From: Hetaerina americana
Taxonomy: Eukaryota > Arthropoda > Insecta > Odonata > Calopterygidae
Length of the DNA stretch: 64,000 nt
Direction of reading: 5' to 3'
Assembly (NCBI GenBank): GCA_022747635.1
Contig: JAKTNV010000003.1
Location: forward strand, 96,992,454-97,056,453
The translations under genes and the position numbers were made by a program. Below are positions 1 through 11,590 of the stretch, one piece after another. Within the stretch, counting starts at the first letter, position 1. Every line of letters starts with the position of its first letter. Under the pieces are notes generated by a model. The model made no database searches. It had not been told where the DNA came from and saw only the letters and a list, made by a program, of their open reading frames with translations.

Positions 1-720
1 GCGACATTCTCTCCCTCTCTCTCTCTCCCCACCTCTCACCCCACTCCACAGACTCTTAATTTTTCCACCGTTTTCGGACCTCGTATGATGTCTCCCGGAG
101 TGGGCAGTTTGGAGGGTGGGGAATGGGAGGGAAAGAGGGTAGTACGACCTTTTACAACTAAAGCTTACCCCTCGCCTCTCCCGCTTCCGACCCCATACTC
201 GCTGCACTCCTTCCCTCCTTTGTCCTTTTTTTTTACCATCGTCGCTATTATTTTTCCCCACCTCCTCAGCGGCTCCCTCTGCAGTGGCGCCTCCCACTTT
301 CTCGCCCCGCCACTCGCTCCCCCCTCCGCTCTCCCCACCTCCTCCACGGCGCATCCTCCTGCTCCGCAACAGCCGTGGAATCCGACGTCGGCCGGACAAC
401 GGTGGACACAGGAGCGAGTTCCGCAATTAACGGGTGGTTGGCGCGCGGGATGCAAGAGTCCGCGCCTGGTTCCACGCATAAATCACGCCTCCCGCGCCCG
501 CTAAGACCCTCCCACCCCTGCACTCTTCTCAGCCCCGCCACGACACACCCATCTCCCGTTCCCCTTCCAACCTTCCGCTCCTCTTCACTCAACAGTTCGT
601 CCTTGGTTTATAATCACTTGATATTCCTCCCTCCCTCGCTCACTCACTCCCTCCTTCCAGGAGCCCGGGCTACGGTGAGGTATTGCAACCCGACCCCGGC
701 TCTCGGTGATGACCTATGGA
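1..720. other. GC-rich pyrimidine-skewed island, non-coding
   Basis: Long C/T runs on the plus strand (about 8-35, 165-360 and 495-660) alternate with mixed GC sequence. Several overlapping open frames exist on both strands, but they are low-complexity (Pro/Ser/Leu or Arg/Gly) and resemble no family I know. I see no gene here. Confidence 0.6.
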
Positions 721-2270
721 AAAACCGCTTTTAGGATTCCTCTGCGTCTTGGGAAGGAGACTGCCCAAGAAAGGTGGCCACCATTGCGCATTTGGAAGGG
801 AATAAGACACGCTACCCGTGGGTAGTGCCTACGAACGCGCTCAGTGACACAGCAAACAGCGGTAAGGCGTAAAGGTGGATCTTCACATTGCTCTATCTTA
901 TACATTGCCACACGAAGTAAGGGGGCGCTAGAAGGTAAATAAAATCTCGTTGGGCAACCGCGCGTTTAAAAGGCGTAATTAGCATTTATAAATACCAGAT
1001 AGCATATATTTCACTCAGTTCTTGAAATTACATGGAATGGCGGGAAAAAGAGGATTTTGTGTGAAAATAAATTAATTCATAAAATCTCTCAATAAAAACC
1101 AGAGCAAAATTTAATTGATGAGCATGGTTTTGGCAACTTTACATGAAACAGGCTGATTGATTCCAATTAAAATTTGCTTGTCTGATCGACTTTTAACTTA
1201 AAAATGCGAATAATTTCATTTACGATATTTCACGACTTAGGGCCATGAAAAAGTGATAGGGGTAATATGTTCTTATTTCACAGGATTTCCTAAAACTACG
1301 TATAAGTTAAAACTCTCATTTCCCAAATTTGTTCACTCAATCAGTGTAGTTGGCTCATTCACGAAAAAGAAGTACAGATTCATGCATTTATAAAAAGTAT
1401 TCCTTTTAGTGCTCTATGGCTCATATATTTCGTTCTTATAATCCACACTATTGTTCTATCACTGCAAAATGTCTCCGATTAAAAACATTTAAGTTTTTAA
1501 ATATATCAATAGATTTAGATAAGTAACTCAACTTAAATGAATCTAATTTTTATGGTAAACGTTTGATTAAGTAGTTTTTCACACGGAGCGAATAATACGT
1601 TTTCTTATGAATAATATGAGTGACCTCCCAAAAATCGAACACATGAAAATATCACATTCTTCTGTGTCTGATCTCTCTCTCACTCTTTAAGCTAAACGGA
1701 TATGGGAAACCGATCCATACGCCGAAACCGACAGCCGCCAATTAGCTAACCAGAGTTTTCGATCTTATTCTCCTGCACAGTAATGCCAATAGAGGTAATT
1801 AAGCATAAAGGGGAAGCTTGTGAGAAAAATGGTCGTTAGGCGTCTAAATTTATCGGTCGCGTCGTAACGGCTCAGTTTTCAAACCAGCAAGAGCATGTGA
1901 CTCACCAAAACCTCCTTCCCTACTCCCGCTCACTCCCTTCTCTGTATCTCTCTCCCCTTTTCCTCCTACTGATCCACTCCGTCCATTTTTAGCGACTATT
2001 TGGCAGCGGGCAAGGTGTTGAAATCCATATCTTACCTGTGAATGAGAAGAAGAAACAACAAGAATTAAATCCAAATGCCGGAAGGGTAACCAAGGATGGA
2101 GGTTGCAAATGGAACAAAAGAAACATGAACAACGAGGAGACCCCACTCTGCGTTTTCATGGAAAGCATCCAATGTCGTCCCGGGTGAAATTTGACGATTT
2201 GTTTCACTTTGAGTGCAATAGCGTGCTAAACCACCATACATTTTATCAACCCGAAGGATGAGGGAGGCGT
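721..2270. other. Mostly AT-rich non-coding DNA
   Basis: Unique-looking AT-rich sequence with no open frame of interest. A short pyrimidine-rich patch lies at about 1905-1985. I see no repeat, RNA gene or coding signal. Confidence 0.6.
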
Positions 2271-2271
2271 A

Positions 2272-2475
2272 GATATGCATACAACCCGCGATATGGCGAA
2301 CATATACTCATTCACATGGAAATAGATATAAGGAAAAGGGTTAAGACAAACAAAAGAGAGATGGGTAAGGCGGAGTCGAGCAGATCACAGGTACAAAAAT
2401 ATTTTCTTGGCCGAAACTGGAACCACGAATCTTTCGACTTTCCGGGCCGATTCTCTAACCACATGAGCTATCGTG
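2272..2475 (-). repeat. tRNA-derived SINE, copy A
   Basis: Read on the minus strand, the segment starts with a tRNA-like head. An A-box-like TAGCTCATGTGGTTAGAG lies at about 2453-2471 and a B-box-like GTGGTTCCAGTTTC at about 2414-2427, spaced as in a tRNA. A body of about 130 bp follows and matches copy B at 2700-2910 over most of its length (shared blocks include the ATATTT stretch after the B box and the region around 2308-2336). The A/B-box layout is the internal RNA polymerase III promoter of tRNA-derived SINEs. The 3' limit is set only by where the two copies stop matching. Confidence 0.7.
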
Positions 2476-2699
2476 GAAACGAAATTTACCCTGAAATCTG
2501 CGGGGGTTTTATACAACTAAGTGTCCCAATTCTTTGGCCAGGAGAAAGCGTTAGGGAGCTATTCCACCCACCAAAGGAGAAATAGACGACACAGAGGGAA
2601 AGGATAGTACATAAAGCAATCATACAACGTCATAAAGGATAGGAACAGTGTTTCTTCGCAAGTAAAGGCAGAAGACGGAGACGAGCCACATTAGCCTAA

Positions 2700-2910
2700 T
2701 GCACATTCATACACCAAAACCCGATATATGGCGAAAATATACTCATTCACATGGAAATAGATATAAGGACAAGGGATAGGGGCACATATAAAAAACGAAT
2801 ACAAGAGAGGTGAGGAAGGTGGAATCGAGCCGATCACTAATGAAAAAATATTTCCTTAACTGGGACATGAACCACGGATCTATCGACTAAACAGGTCGAT
2901 GCGCTTAACA
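2700..2910 (-). repeat. tRNA-derived SINE, copy B (5' head degraded)
   Basis: Diverged second copy of the repeat at 2272-2475, same orientation, about 430 bp downstream. The B-box-like GTGGTTCATGTCCC lies at about 2856-2869. The A-box end is degraded and runs into the (TA)n array from 2928. Substitutions and small indels between the copies suggest old, independent insertions or an old segmental duplication. Confidence 0.65.
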
Positions 2911-2927
2911 TATACAGGTATATGTGT

Positions 2928-3208
<281 letters not shown>

Positions 3209-3336
3209 CCGCATGAAGTGCTGACGACGCGAGTAGCCGCTGGACGAGGTCAGATAGCTTCAGTGGCTTGTCTGCCTTCTCTGAGCCAAGTTGCGTGACG
3301 CTAGCATTGCCTGTGTTGTTTCTGTGATTGTTTACA

Positions 3337-3735
3337 ATGTTTAAAAAAATTGAGAACGCCGCCAGTTGTGAAGTGAGGGCAGTGATTAAATTCCTCAATG
3401 CAAGAAACGTTCGCCCATGTGATATTCATCGCCAATTAAAGGAGGTGTATGGAGACAATGTAATGGACGAGTCGTCTGTTCGGCGGTGGTGTCGCAACTT
3501 CAACATGGGGAGGGGGAACACACACGACGATGAGCGTTCGGGGAGACCGTCTGTCATTACAGACCAACTGGTGAGCTCAGTTGACGAATTCGTGAGGAAC
3601 GATCGGCGCGTCACAATTGATGACATCTGTGAGCATTTTCCCAATGTTTCTCGAACAATTGTTCATGAAATTGTTAAACACCATCTGCATTATGCAAAAA
3701 TTTGTGCAAGATGGGTCCCTCGCGTATCTCAATGA
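3337..3735 (+). pseudogene. Truncated mariner transposase, DNA-binding domain only
   Basis: An open frame of 132 codons from the first ATG (3337); a longer frame from 3328 would need a TTG start. Residues about 5-55 fit the mariner N-terminal helix-turn-helix (HTH_48-like; 'SSVRRWCRNF' in its recognition part). Residues about 70-130 fit the second helix-turn-helix region, with the GRP linker ('ERSGRPS') between them. The frame reaches the family block 'ARWVPR' and then stops after three more codons, where the internal deletion joins out-of-frame C-terminal sequence. None of the three catalytic aspartates is encoded. A full transposase is about 340-350 residues. If translated, the product could bind the terminal repeats but not cut. 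An identical frame lies in the second copy. Confidence 0.88.
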
Positions 3736-3829
3736 GCTGGCGGCGAAGGACTATGCAGCAGGAATACAGAAACTTGTCACACGTTATGACAAATGCCTTA
3801 ATTTGCTTGGAGATTATGTTGAGAAGTAG
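3719..3829 (+). pseudogene. Mariner transposase C-terminal remnant
   Basis: In a frame shifted relative to the N-terminal part, this stretch encodes the last ~36 residues of a mariner transposase, including 'GIQKLVTRYDKCLNL' and the characteristic 'GDYVEK' end, followed by a stop at 3827-3829. The junction with the N-terminal part, near 3715-3725, marks the internal deletion and creates the frameshift. Confidence 0.85.
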
Positions 3830-3895
3830 TTTAAAGTATCCTCTTTCAAATAAAATTTTTTATGTTTGTTAATATTTACTTTTGTGTCTTTATTT

Positions 3896-3928
3896 CACGA
3901 ACGGGTACTACTTTCCGGATGACCCTCG
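3896..3928 (-). repeat. Right terminal inverted repeat of mariner copy 1
   Basis: Exact reverse complement of 3176-3208, followed by TA. Confidence 0.93.
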
Positions 3929-3981
3929 TATGTATGTATATATATATATCTTTGAAATGGAACGCTCTTCGGCGACGCACT

Positions 3982-4210
3982 AATATATAAAAACATAGAT
4001 GTAGATTTTTAAACCTTAGAAACAGAGAAAGGACACTCACATATGTCGTTTTGACGTTTCGACGGCAAGGCAGTCGTCTTCAGAATCTCTGATTGATCGA
4101 GTGATTCTGAAGACGACGGCTTTGCCGACGAAACGTCATAACTACATATGTGAGTGTCCTTTCTTTGTGTTTCTATGGTTTAAAAATCTACATCCGTGTT
4201 CTTATATATT
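3982..4210. repeat. Foldback (long inverted repeat) element
   Basis: Two arms of about 106-108 bp (3982-4087 and 4103-4210) are reverse complements at roughly 85-90% by eye, separated by a 15 nt spacer (4088-4102). Matching blocks include GGACACTCACATATG in the left arm and CATATGTGAGTGTCC in the right. A transcript would form a long hairpin. There is no coding capacity. It starts 53 bp after mariner copy 1. It could be a MITE/foldback transposon or two head-to-head copies of a longer repeat such as a Penelope-like element terminus. Confidence 0.85.
4107..4137 (+). other. Hammerhead-ribozyme-like motif in foldback arm
   Basis: The order is CTGAAGA (4107-4113, fits the CUGANGA box), a short hairpin around TTT (4114-4130), then GAAAC and GTC (4130-4137, fits the GAAA box and a GUH cleavage triplet). 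The left arm carries the same motif on the minus strand (about 4052-4082). Each arm has one stem mismatch that the other arm lacks, so the ancestral stem was probably perfect. Against this, one extra base lies between CUGANGA and stem II, and I see no good stem I. Hammerhead motifs are known from Penelope-like retroelements; here I claim only resemblance. Confidence 0.3.
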
Positions 4211-4220
4211 TGTGTGTGTG

Positions 4221-4254
<34 letters not shown>
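4211..4254. repeat. Palindromic (TG)n(TA)n(CA)n microsatellite
   Basis: About five TG units, eight TA units and nine CA units follow one another directly, so the tract is self-complementary and could extrude a cruciform. It abuts the right end of the foldback element. Confidence 0.9.
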
Positions 4255-5119
4255 TTTTTTCTACAGGCACGCTGGCATAGAAGTTATTACAGGCTCGTCA
4301 GCGTCAACAGGAGTTTTGTTCGCTCAGGATTAATGGCCATCCGAGAGAGATATCCATGGCACTCCATAATCGCTTGAAACGAAGAGAAACCCGCGAGTGG
4401 GGAAATGTGACCCCTGGTCGAGGTGGTACGGGGATGAGAGAATGGATTAAGAGAAGTAAAGGGAGGAGAGACTGCGGAGATAGTAGGATAATCCCAGACG
4501 CGGGAGAATAAAAAGTCGTGCAGAGGAGGAACCATTTCGTATCACTGTGGAAGATGCCAGCAACGCAAGAGGTCATCGGAAGAAAAACGACGGAGTGAAA
4601 ATTGAAATTATGAAATGATAAATATCTAGATATTCACTCATTTGACGAGTTTTGTCGCGGCCTGTGCATAAATTAAGAGAGTTCGCGATATTTTCCAGCG
4701 ATTCTCATTGTCCATTCGGGCGCTAGATCGCGATCTCTCATTGGGGGATGGATTACAACGGTTGATGAAGGAAACGGAAATGCGAAACTAAATGGCGGTG
4801 GAGCAAGAATAAAATCGTTGAGTGTTAGAAGGGGGATTTTAATAATTGGATCGCACGCATCCGTGAACACAAACACACTCGCTCACGCGACATAATGGCG
4901 CGAGGTTAAAGAAGTGTTAAGCGCTTGGGGAGAGGAGGAGGATGAGGGATGAATAAAAGGGTTTCGTGGACACAAGCGGGGCGCAAATATATTTTTATAT
5001 ACACAATCCGCACGCACACACACATACGCATGATCCTCTTTGCAAGTTGGGAGGGAGGAGAGAACCAGAATCCTTTTGTAACTCTTAGTAAAAGAGTGCA
5101 CGGCGCGCGTTGTCTATGC
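4255..5119. other. Unique-looking non-coding DNA of mixed composition
   Basis: No conserved protein, RNA gene or repeat recognised. Purine-rich patches become common after about 4380, leading into the next island. Confidence 0.5.
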
Positions 5120-5955
5120 GTCTGTTCGTTCGAGAGAAAAGGCGGATTGGGTGGGGGAGACGAGGGACGGTGGGGATATGGGGAGTTGGGAGCAAGGGTT
5201 GAAAGGACAGGATGGGGGTAAAACTGGATGCTAAAGGAAGGGTCTGAGAACGGGGACGGTGTGGAGAGGGGAGAGGAGGAATCGCGGAGGGAAGGGAGAG
5301 AGGGAGGAAGTCGTGAATGTGTGTATGTCGAGGGAGAGAGAAAGGGAGACGGAGAGGGTGGGAAGGGAGATAAAAAAGGGTCCTCTGGATGAAAGTGTCC
5401 TCCCGCCCCACCCCAAACTCCTCTTTTCCAACAGCCCCCGTCCCCATCACTCCTTTCCTCTCTCCCTCTCTCTTCGCTGCCATCCCATTCGTCGGGAGCC
5501 GAAAGCGGTGCTGGGATGCTCTTCCAGGGAACTGTCAACACACGACCCACACTGACGGGGGGAGCTGGCAGTGGGAGAGAGGGGTGGGGGGAGATGGGGG
5601 GAGTAAGGTGGTAGGGGGGCTTCGGGACCGAAGGAGGGGAGTAGAGAGGAACGGCGGCGGGGAAGAGGACGCTGGGGGCGAAGGGATGGAGGCTGGTGAA
5701 GTGACGGGCGGGAGGGAGCCACGGGGAATGGCGGCTTCTGCTGTCGGGTAGGGCACGCCGGGAAACACGGAGTCCACGCGTGAGGCCGAAGAGTCGAGCG
5801 TGTGTTTTAAGCCGGAGGAATGGAGAGGGTGGGGCTCGAGGGAACGGTCGAATAAATAGGGAGAGGTGTGGCGGAGAGGGGTGATCGGTTGCTCGATTGG
5901 AGGGTGGACGTACGGCGAAGGATGAGTTAGGAATGGAAATAGTGCAAAGGACATC
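5120..5955. other. GC-rich purine/pyrimidine island with strand switches
   Basis: The plus strand is G/A-rich at about 5130-5395, C/T-rich at 5400-5490, and G/A-rich again from about 5555 to 5900. Open frames of 90-214 codons cover it on both strands but encode only low-complexity Ser/Pro/Leu or Gly/Arg/Glu protein. I do not regard them as genes. Confidence 0.7.
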
Positions 5956-7140
5956 GGAGGTGAAAAATAAATTAGAAAAATATTCTACATAATAGTGAAG
6001 AACAATACTTCCTGACAGGGTGAAGGTAAAGTGTCACGTAAACGACAAAATATTTGAAAGTTATGCTTTAGATACCAATGATATCTTTAAACAACCTCTG
6101 CAGATTATAGAAATAAATTAACTTTTTATTGATTATTCACCATATTTTATAAATTTTAAAATAAATTAAGCGGTTCTATTTGACTACACATTTTTCAATT
6201 CCTCTACTTTGTCAATTACACCTACACCATTTATTTGGTGAATAGAGAAAAAGCAAAAACGGTGAACATATTTCTCTCTTGCGTAAGCAGCTACTCCTTT
6301 GGGTATTTCAAGAAGAAATAGACGTTAAAACATTCGAATTCAAACATTTATGCTCCTGCGTACTTTTACTTCATATCACAGTTACAATTACAATCAATAT
6401 ATATATTTATAGTTAATAGATGAATTACTCTAATTTAATTTGCATCTATTGAAAATCAGATCATTTTATAAGCAAATACATGCGATGTATAAATATTCTG
6501 GAAAAATTGGAGAGGGTGCATGAAAATTAACTTAAAAAAGGAACTTTAAAAGCTTATTGAAAAAGGTTGATTTCACTCGTCATTATGTTAATATTTGCAA
6601 GGTGTAAAATATCTGAATGTCTTCAAAGATAATGCAAAACATTGTGGATCAATATTTCTCTCTGGGTATTCACATGCCTATCAAAGTGAGAATCATCAAA
6701 TGATCGATCTAAATGGTAACACCTTAGAATTAAAAATAGAGAGATAAAGCAGGAGGTAAATAATAAAACGAATAACAAATACTTCTTTGAAATTTGCTTC
6801 AACCTTCTAAAGGACAGATTCAAAGTATGTTAACAAACAAATATTCAGGAGTATTATGTACTAATTCAGATACGGAGATTAGCACAGAAGTGAATAAAGG
6901 AAAATAATTCATCCATGAATGTTTGTTACTCGGTATTCACTCGGTCTACTCTCCAGCAATTTTTCTGTCATCATTCACCACAAGGAAAAACTCTCGACGC
7001 ACTCTTGAAGATAATATTTAATGACCGAGAAAAATACCTGCCTGAGGATTAATTTACACATACACGTAATTTTCGGCAAATGCCCCGGCATGAATATATT
7101 TATATATAAATGGGGGAATACATATATAAGCCTATAACTT
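5956..7140. other. AT-rich non-coding DNA
   Basis: No gene or repeat seen. A TATATATAAAT stretch near 7100 resembles a TATA box but lies in generally TA-rich sequence with no supported gene downstream. Confidence 0.55.
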
Positions 7141-7760
7141 AAGGTATTATTTCCGCGCTTGAGGATTTCCCTCCGGGGTGCTCTCGAGCGCCCTCTCTCA
7201 GCCGCCAGTCACCCAACCGAGGCAACCAACCAGACCATCCGCCGCCTCCACACCCACCCGAACACACCCCCCTCCCCCTCCACCTCACACGACCCGTCTT
7301 CCCCGAGATCCACCCCCAACCTTCCCGCCGCACTCCTACGGCCCCTTCCAGCCGCCCTCGTATCTCCCCTTAACGTCCCCTGCTTCTCAAATCCTCCCTC
7401 ACAGCATCAACTCACATAGAGCCCCTCTTCCGCGGTACCCTGCACCATCCCTCCAGCTATCTCCCCCCACTTCTCCATCTCTGTCCCCCCCTACCCCGTC
7501 CTCCACACACCCTTCACTCCACCCACCTCCCCCCTCTCCTCTCCCCCCACGTCATGGCGAAGAAGATCAATGAGGAGAGCGAGGGAGAGAGGTAGAGGTA
7601 GGAATAAGAGAGGGGGAGCAGGGTGACTGAGATGAGGGGAGAGCAGTGTGGGTGTAGTGAGGATGAGGGAGAGGGTGTAGTCAGGTTCTCTGGGAGTCAA
7701 GGAGTGGGAGTGGGGAGAGAGGTAAGGGAGAGGCAGCCGGTGAGGGACACAGTATTGCCA
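7141..7760. other. GC-rich island, C/T then G/A on the plus strand
   Basis: Pyrimidine-rich from about 7160 to 7550, then purine-rich from about 7555 to 7740, with the switch near 7552. Open frames are Pro/Ser/Thr-rich and not recognisable. Confidence 0.65.
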
Positions 7761-10080
7761 TTCGGGCGCATTAAAGAGAACGCGGGGATGAGCGCCGAGG
7801 ATAAAGTGCCTGGGATCTCGGAAACTCCACTTCTCAAATCCTCCGCAGCTTGATAGCTCATCAGAGGGACCAAGTGAACGAGCGCGTGGACAGATGAGAG
7901 AAGCGTTGCGAGAAAACTACTCACAAGTTTTCCACCGATTAGCTGCTCATACTTAAAGGTCGATGAAGTAAGACACTTCATAGAAAAGGCGATCGCAAAT
8001 GATAAAATAGAGAAGCATTAAACCAATAAGGCAGACTGTAGTAAATAGCGATACTTAACGAGTTATGATGAGAACGAAAATTAAGTAAGAAATACGCTTA
8101 CATGAGTACAAAATGCGAAACCCACCGCTAATTTTACCGTCTAAATTTCACTAAGAATTAAGAAAAACTATGCCCAATTATGTTTTATTTTAATACAGTT
8201 AAATTCATTTGGTTTTAAACACGCTTTGGAAATCTTAAATGTATAATTCCTAGGTAAAAACTTACCAGTCATGGATTTAATATTGAGAATATCTTCAAAC
8301 CCGATAAAATTGTTGCGAAAGCAGTAGTAAGAAATTGAATTCTAATAGTAATAGGGGTCCTAATCATTCTTAAAAATCATATCTATGCCCATTTATTCAT
8401 TATAAATGTCGTCTACAATGTCCAATGCATGATTTCTTGTGTTTGTGGTGAGCGGAAGCTCCGGATAAGTGGATCAGGGTTAAAGGGACTGCTACGAGCT
8501 CGCCCTTCATGCGAGACGGGTCACGGGTCGCGCTCCGGTTGTACCCTTTCACATGCTAATTCACTAGTACTTGCCTTTCTCGGCATATTACTCCTCGATC
8601 ACATGCAAACAGTCGACTAAGGACGCCATCGAGTGTCTTCAACTGCAAGCTCGAGCATCTCATCTCTTGACAAGGCGATTTATTACTCTGTACTTCATCG
8701 AGAATATGCTTTTCATCGGATACTGAGAGTATTTCAAAAGCATGCTCAAACTTGTTTCAATTATTCCATATTTTTCACCATTTACTACATATGTGATCAT
8801 AATAAATTTCTAGAATAATCACTTCTAATGAATTTAAAAAACTAACTAAGTATTTCACAATCAAGCTCAACTAGAATGTTTTCCTCTTCCTTTTTAGGCT
8901 GTTATGCCTGTATATGGTGGGTTATTTACGAATAACTTTGATACCTTATTATTTTGTATTAGCTTGAAGGTGTATACGGTTATAATTGCTAAATGATCTT
9001 CTGATTCAACCATTTGAAATCAGTCACCCCAACACATAAAAAACCGTATAAAAAATATAAATTAAATTGTTAAATACCATCCAGTTAAACTACTCCACCG
9101 ACTTTCTAATTTATGAAATAAGGGCAATATAAAAAAGGGTTCATTTTTCCGACCAAATAGATTATGTAGCAAGAAGAGAACGACACCAAAATGTGCACCT
9201 GTATGATAGAAAAATAATTACTTAAAACTTGTGCCAGGCCATTTTATTTATACTTGTATTGATCAATTAATTGCCCTAATTGGCGCTTTCCTTCTCAGCT
9301 TACCTTTCATTTACTCTTCACCTTTTCATGAATTATCCTATTTGCTTTTTTCTATAACTGGCAATGAAACTATATGCTACTTTGATATCTTTATTGCACA
9401 ATAAGACAGAAATATGAAAGCTCGGGCGCTGAATTAAATTCACGGAAATGGATTTTGGGTACAAGAATTTGGGAAGAATAATCAATGTAAATTATTTCTA
9501 ACTCAGAGTAGTAATTAATAAGTATATATATATATATATATATTATTTATGCATACATAAATAGGTATATTTTCACTGAATTGTGCATTAGAGTGCATTC
9601 TTCACTGCTGTAAAGTTTCATTTCACGCGACATATGCAAAAACTAAATACAATCCAGTATGAATAATCTGAAAATAATGCATTGAATTGAAATACAAAAT
9701 ACCTGTTGTAATCATTTTTATAGCAATATATAGCTACTGGATTTTTCAAGAAAGTCCTATATTTTAGTATAAGAAAATCTTACTTTCTATTCATTTTCTT
9801 TATTTAATTTGATTAGTAAAACGTGCATCAGTTTACATGAGACTGCGTGGACAAATTTCCTGATTGATTTAATAACGAAAACGTAAAAACCTCCGCACAC
9901 GATAAAAATAGTACTGCGATGAAATAAAGGCAAATACTAAGCTGGTTAACAGTGAATTCAAGTTTTATCTGGAACATAGCTAAAAACTGCAAAAACAAGT
10001 CTTTCCCGCGGCTATTTTATGAAGATAAACTATGTGTGGTGAAATCTTTTATATATATGAATACGGAATGAGTGAGACGG
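7761..10080. other. AT-rich non-coding DNA
   Basis: No supported gene. A GC-balanced patch at about 8430-8660 has a 63-codon frame of no known family. A small TA microsatellite lies at 9523-9543. Confidence 0.55.
9523..9543. repeat. Short (TA)n microsatellite
   Basis: About ten uninterrupted TA units. Confidence 0.9.
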
Positions 10081-10835
10081 TGAGTGGGAGCCTTTATCTA
10101 TAGTGTAAACGACGTGAAAAAGGAGCATAGTAGGGAAGAGGGTAGAGTCAAGCGGGGAAGTGGAATGAAAAGAACGGAATGGACCGATCCGTTAGATTGG
10201 AAAACAAGAAATTTTCATTACGAGAGACAAGGTGATGGATTGCTGGTAATCATATATCGGCGTGACACGGCATTTTCGATATGGTAATTAAACGGGTGCG
10301 TCACTCAAATAATAACCGGCGAGCCCTCTTCCAATCACTACAGCCCATTCGTAACCTCCCCCCACGAATCCTCCGCCCCAGAACTGCAATTCCCGCCCAC
10401 TTATTTCGCATATTAATTCCTCCCCTCGGGGTACCACTCGTGAACTCCCAAGTCGGCGCTGTGTGAGCGGGGGCACTTTTAAAACCCCCGCAAAGTGCTC
10501 CAAATGTCTCCAAAACTCCTTGTAGAACAATGACCGATCACCTTCCGCCCTTCTAGCCTGGTCTGTTGCAGTAGAGGCGAGATGAACTCTTTTCATTCTT
10601 CCACCTTGTCTCTGCGAGCTACTCTTTCCGAATCACAAGGGTACGCACCTATCATGAGCAAGCTTCAAGGATAATTTTGGCCCGAATTAAGAAAATTACT
10701 GAGGGCATCTGCCATTTACTAGTAACTATAATTCTCCCTGAAAATGATTCAGAACCTAAATTGGAGGGTGCTGATATTTATTTTATTGCGTTTGTGTGGG
10801 AGAAAATTCATAAATAATCATCTATACCATTAATA
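10081..10835. other. Non-coding DNA of mixed composition
   Basis: Moderately GC-rich around 10290-10620, with open frames of 61-102 codons on both strands that resemble nothing I know. It ends at the TA dinucleotide (10834-10835) that forms the left target-site copy of mariner copy 2. Confidence 0.5.
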
Positions 10836-10868
10836 CGAGGGTCATCCGGAAAGTAGTACCCGTTCGTG
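10836..10868 (+). repeat. Terminal inverted repeat of mariner copy 2 (plus-strand left end)
   Basis: 33 bp perfect inverted match to 11556-11588, flanked outside by TA. Confidence 0.93.
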
Positions 10869-10934
10869 AAATAAAGACACAAAAGTAAATATTAACAAAC
10901 ATAAAAAATTTTATTTGAAAGAGGATACTTTAAA

Positions 10935-11045
10935 CTACTTCTCAACATAATCTCCAAGCAAATTAAGGCATTTGTCATAACGTGTGACAAGTTTCTGTAT
11001 TCCTGCTGCATAGTCCTTCGCCGCCAGCTCATTGAGATACGCGAG
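10935..11045 (-). pseudogene. Mariner transposase C-terminal remnant (copy 2)
   Basis: Mirror of 3719-3829: 'GIQKLVTRYDKCLNL' through 'GDYVEK' and stop, out of frame with the N-terminal part. Confidence 0.85.
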
Positions 11046-11427
11046 GGACCCATCTTGCACAAATTTTTGCATAATGCAGATGGTGTTTAACAATTTCATG
11101 AACAATTGTTCGAGAAACATTGGGAAAATGCTCACAGATGTCATCAATTGTGACGCGCCGATCGTTCCTCACGAATTCGTCAACTGAGCTCACCAGTTGG
11201 TCTGTAATGACAGACGGTCTCCCCGAACGCTCATCGTCGTGTGTGTTCCCCCTCCCCATGTTGAAGTTGCGACACCACCGCCGAACAGACGACTCGTCCA
11301 TTACATTGTCTCCATACACCTCCTTTAATTGGCGATGAATATCACATGGGCGAACGTTTCTTGCATTGAGGAATTTAATCACTGCCCTCACTTCACAACT
11401 GGCGGCGTTCTCAATTTTTTTAAACAT
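11029..11427 (-). pseudogene. Truncated mariner transposase, DNA-binding domain only (copy 2)
   Basis: Encodes exactly the same protein as 3337-3735: paired helix-turn-helix DNA-binding region with the GRP linker, ending three codons after 'ARWVPR'. The catalytic D,D34D core is absent. The start is the ATG complementary to 11425-11427; an upstream TTG could extend it by three codons. Two identical open copies of a DNA-binding-only fragment make a repressor-like or titrating role conceivable, but nothing in the sequence shows expression. Confidence 0.88.
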
Positions 11428-11555
11428 TGTAAACAATCACAGAAACAACACAGGCAATGCTAGCGTCACGCAACTTGGCTCAGAGAAGGCAGACAAGCCA
11501 CTGAAGCTATCTGACCTCGTCCAGCGGCTACTCGCGTCGTCAGCACTTCATGCGG

Positions 11556-11588
11556 CACGAACGGGTACTACTTTCCGGATGACCCTCG
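11556..11588 (-). repeat. Terminal inverted repeat of mariner copy 2 (plus-strand right end)
   Basis: 33 bp perfect inverted match to 10836-10868, flanked outside by TA. Confidence 0.93.
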
Positions 11589-11590
11589 TA

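Larger units (their letters stand above)
10836..11588 (-). mobile_element. mariner internal-deletion derivative, copy 2
   Basis: 753 bp, reverse-oriented, same length as 3176-3928 and with no difference found in the stretches compared by eye, including both ends, the deletion junction and both open frames. Perfect 33 bp terminal repeats lie at 10836-10868 and 11556-11588. It is flanked by TA on both sides (10834-10835 and 11589-11590), the standard mariner target-site duplication. Sharing the same deletion shows that the deleted form itself was copied, by transposase supplied in trans. Apparent identity points to very recent movement or gene conversion. Confidence 0.94.

Noticed and set aside
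7095..7115. TATATATAAAT as a core promoter
   Set aside because: Sits in general TA-rich sequence and no supported gene follows.
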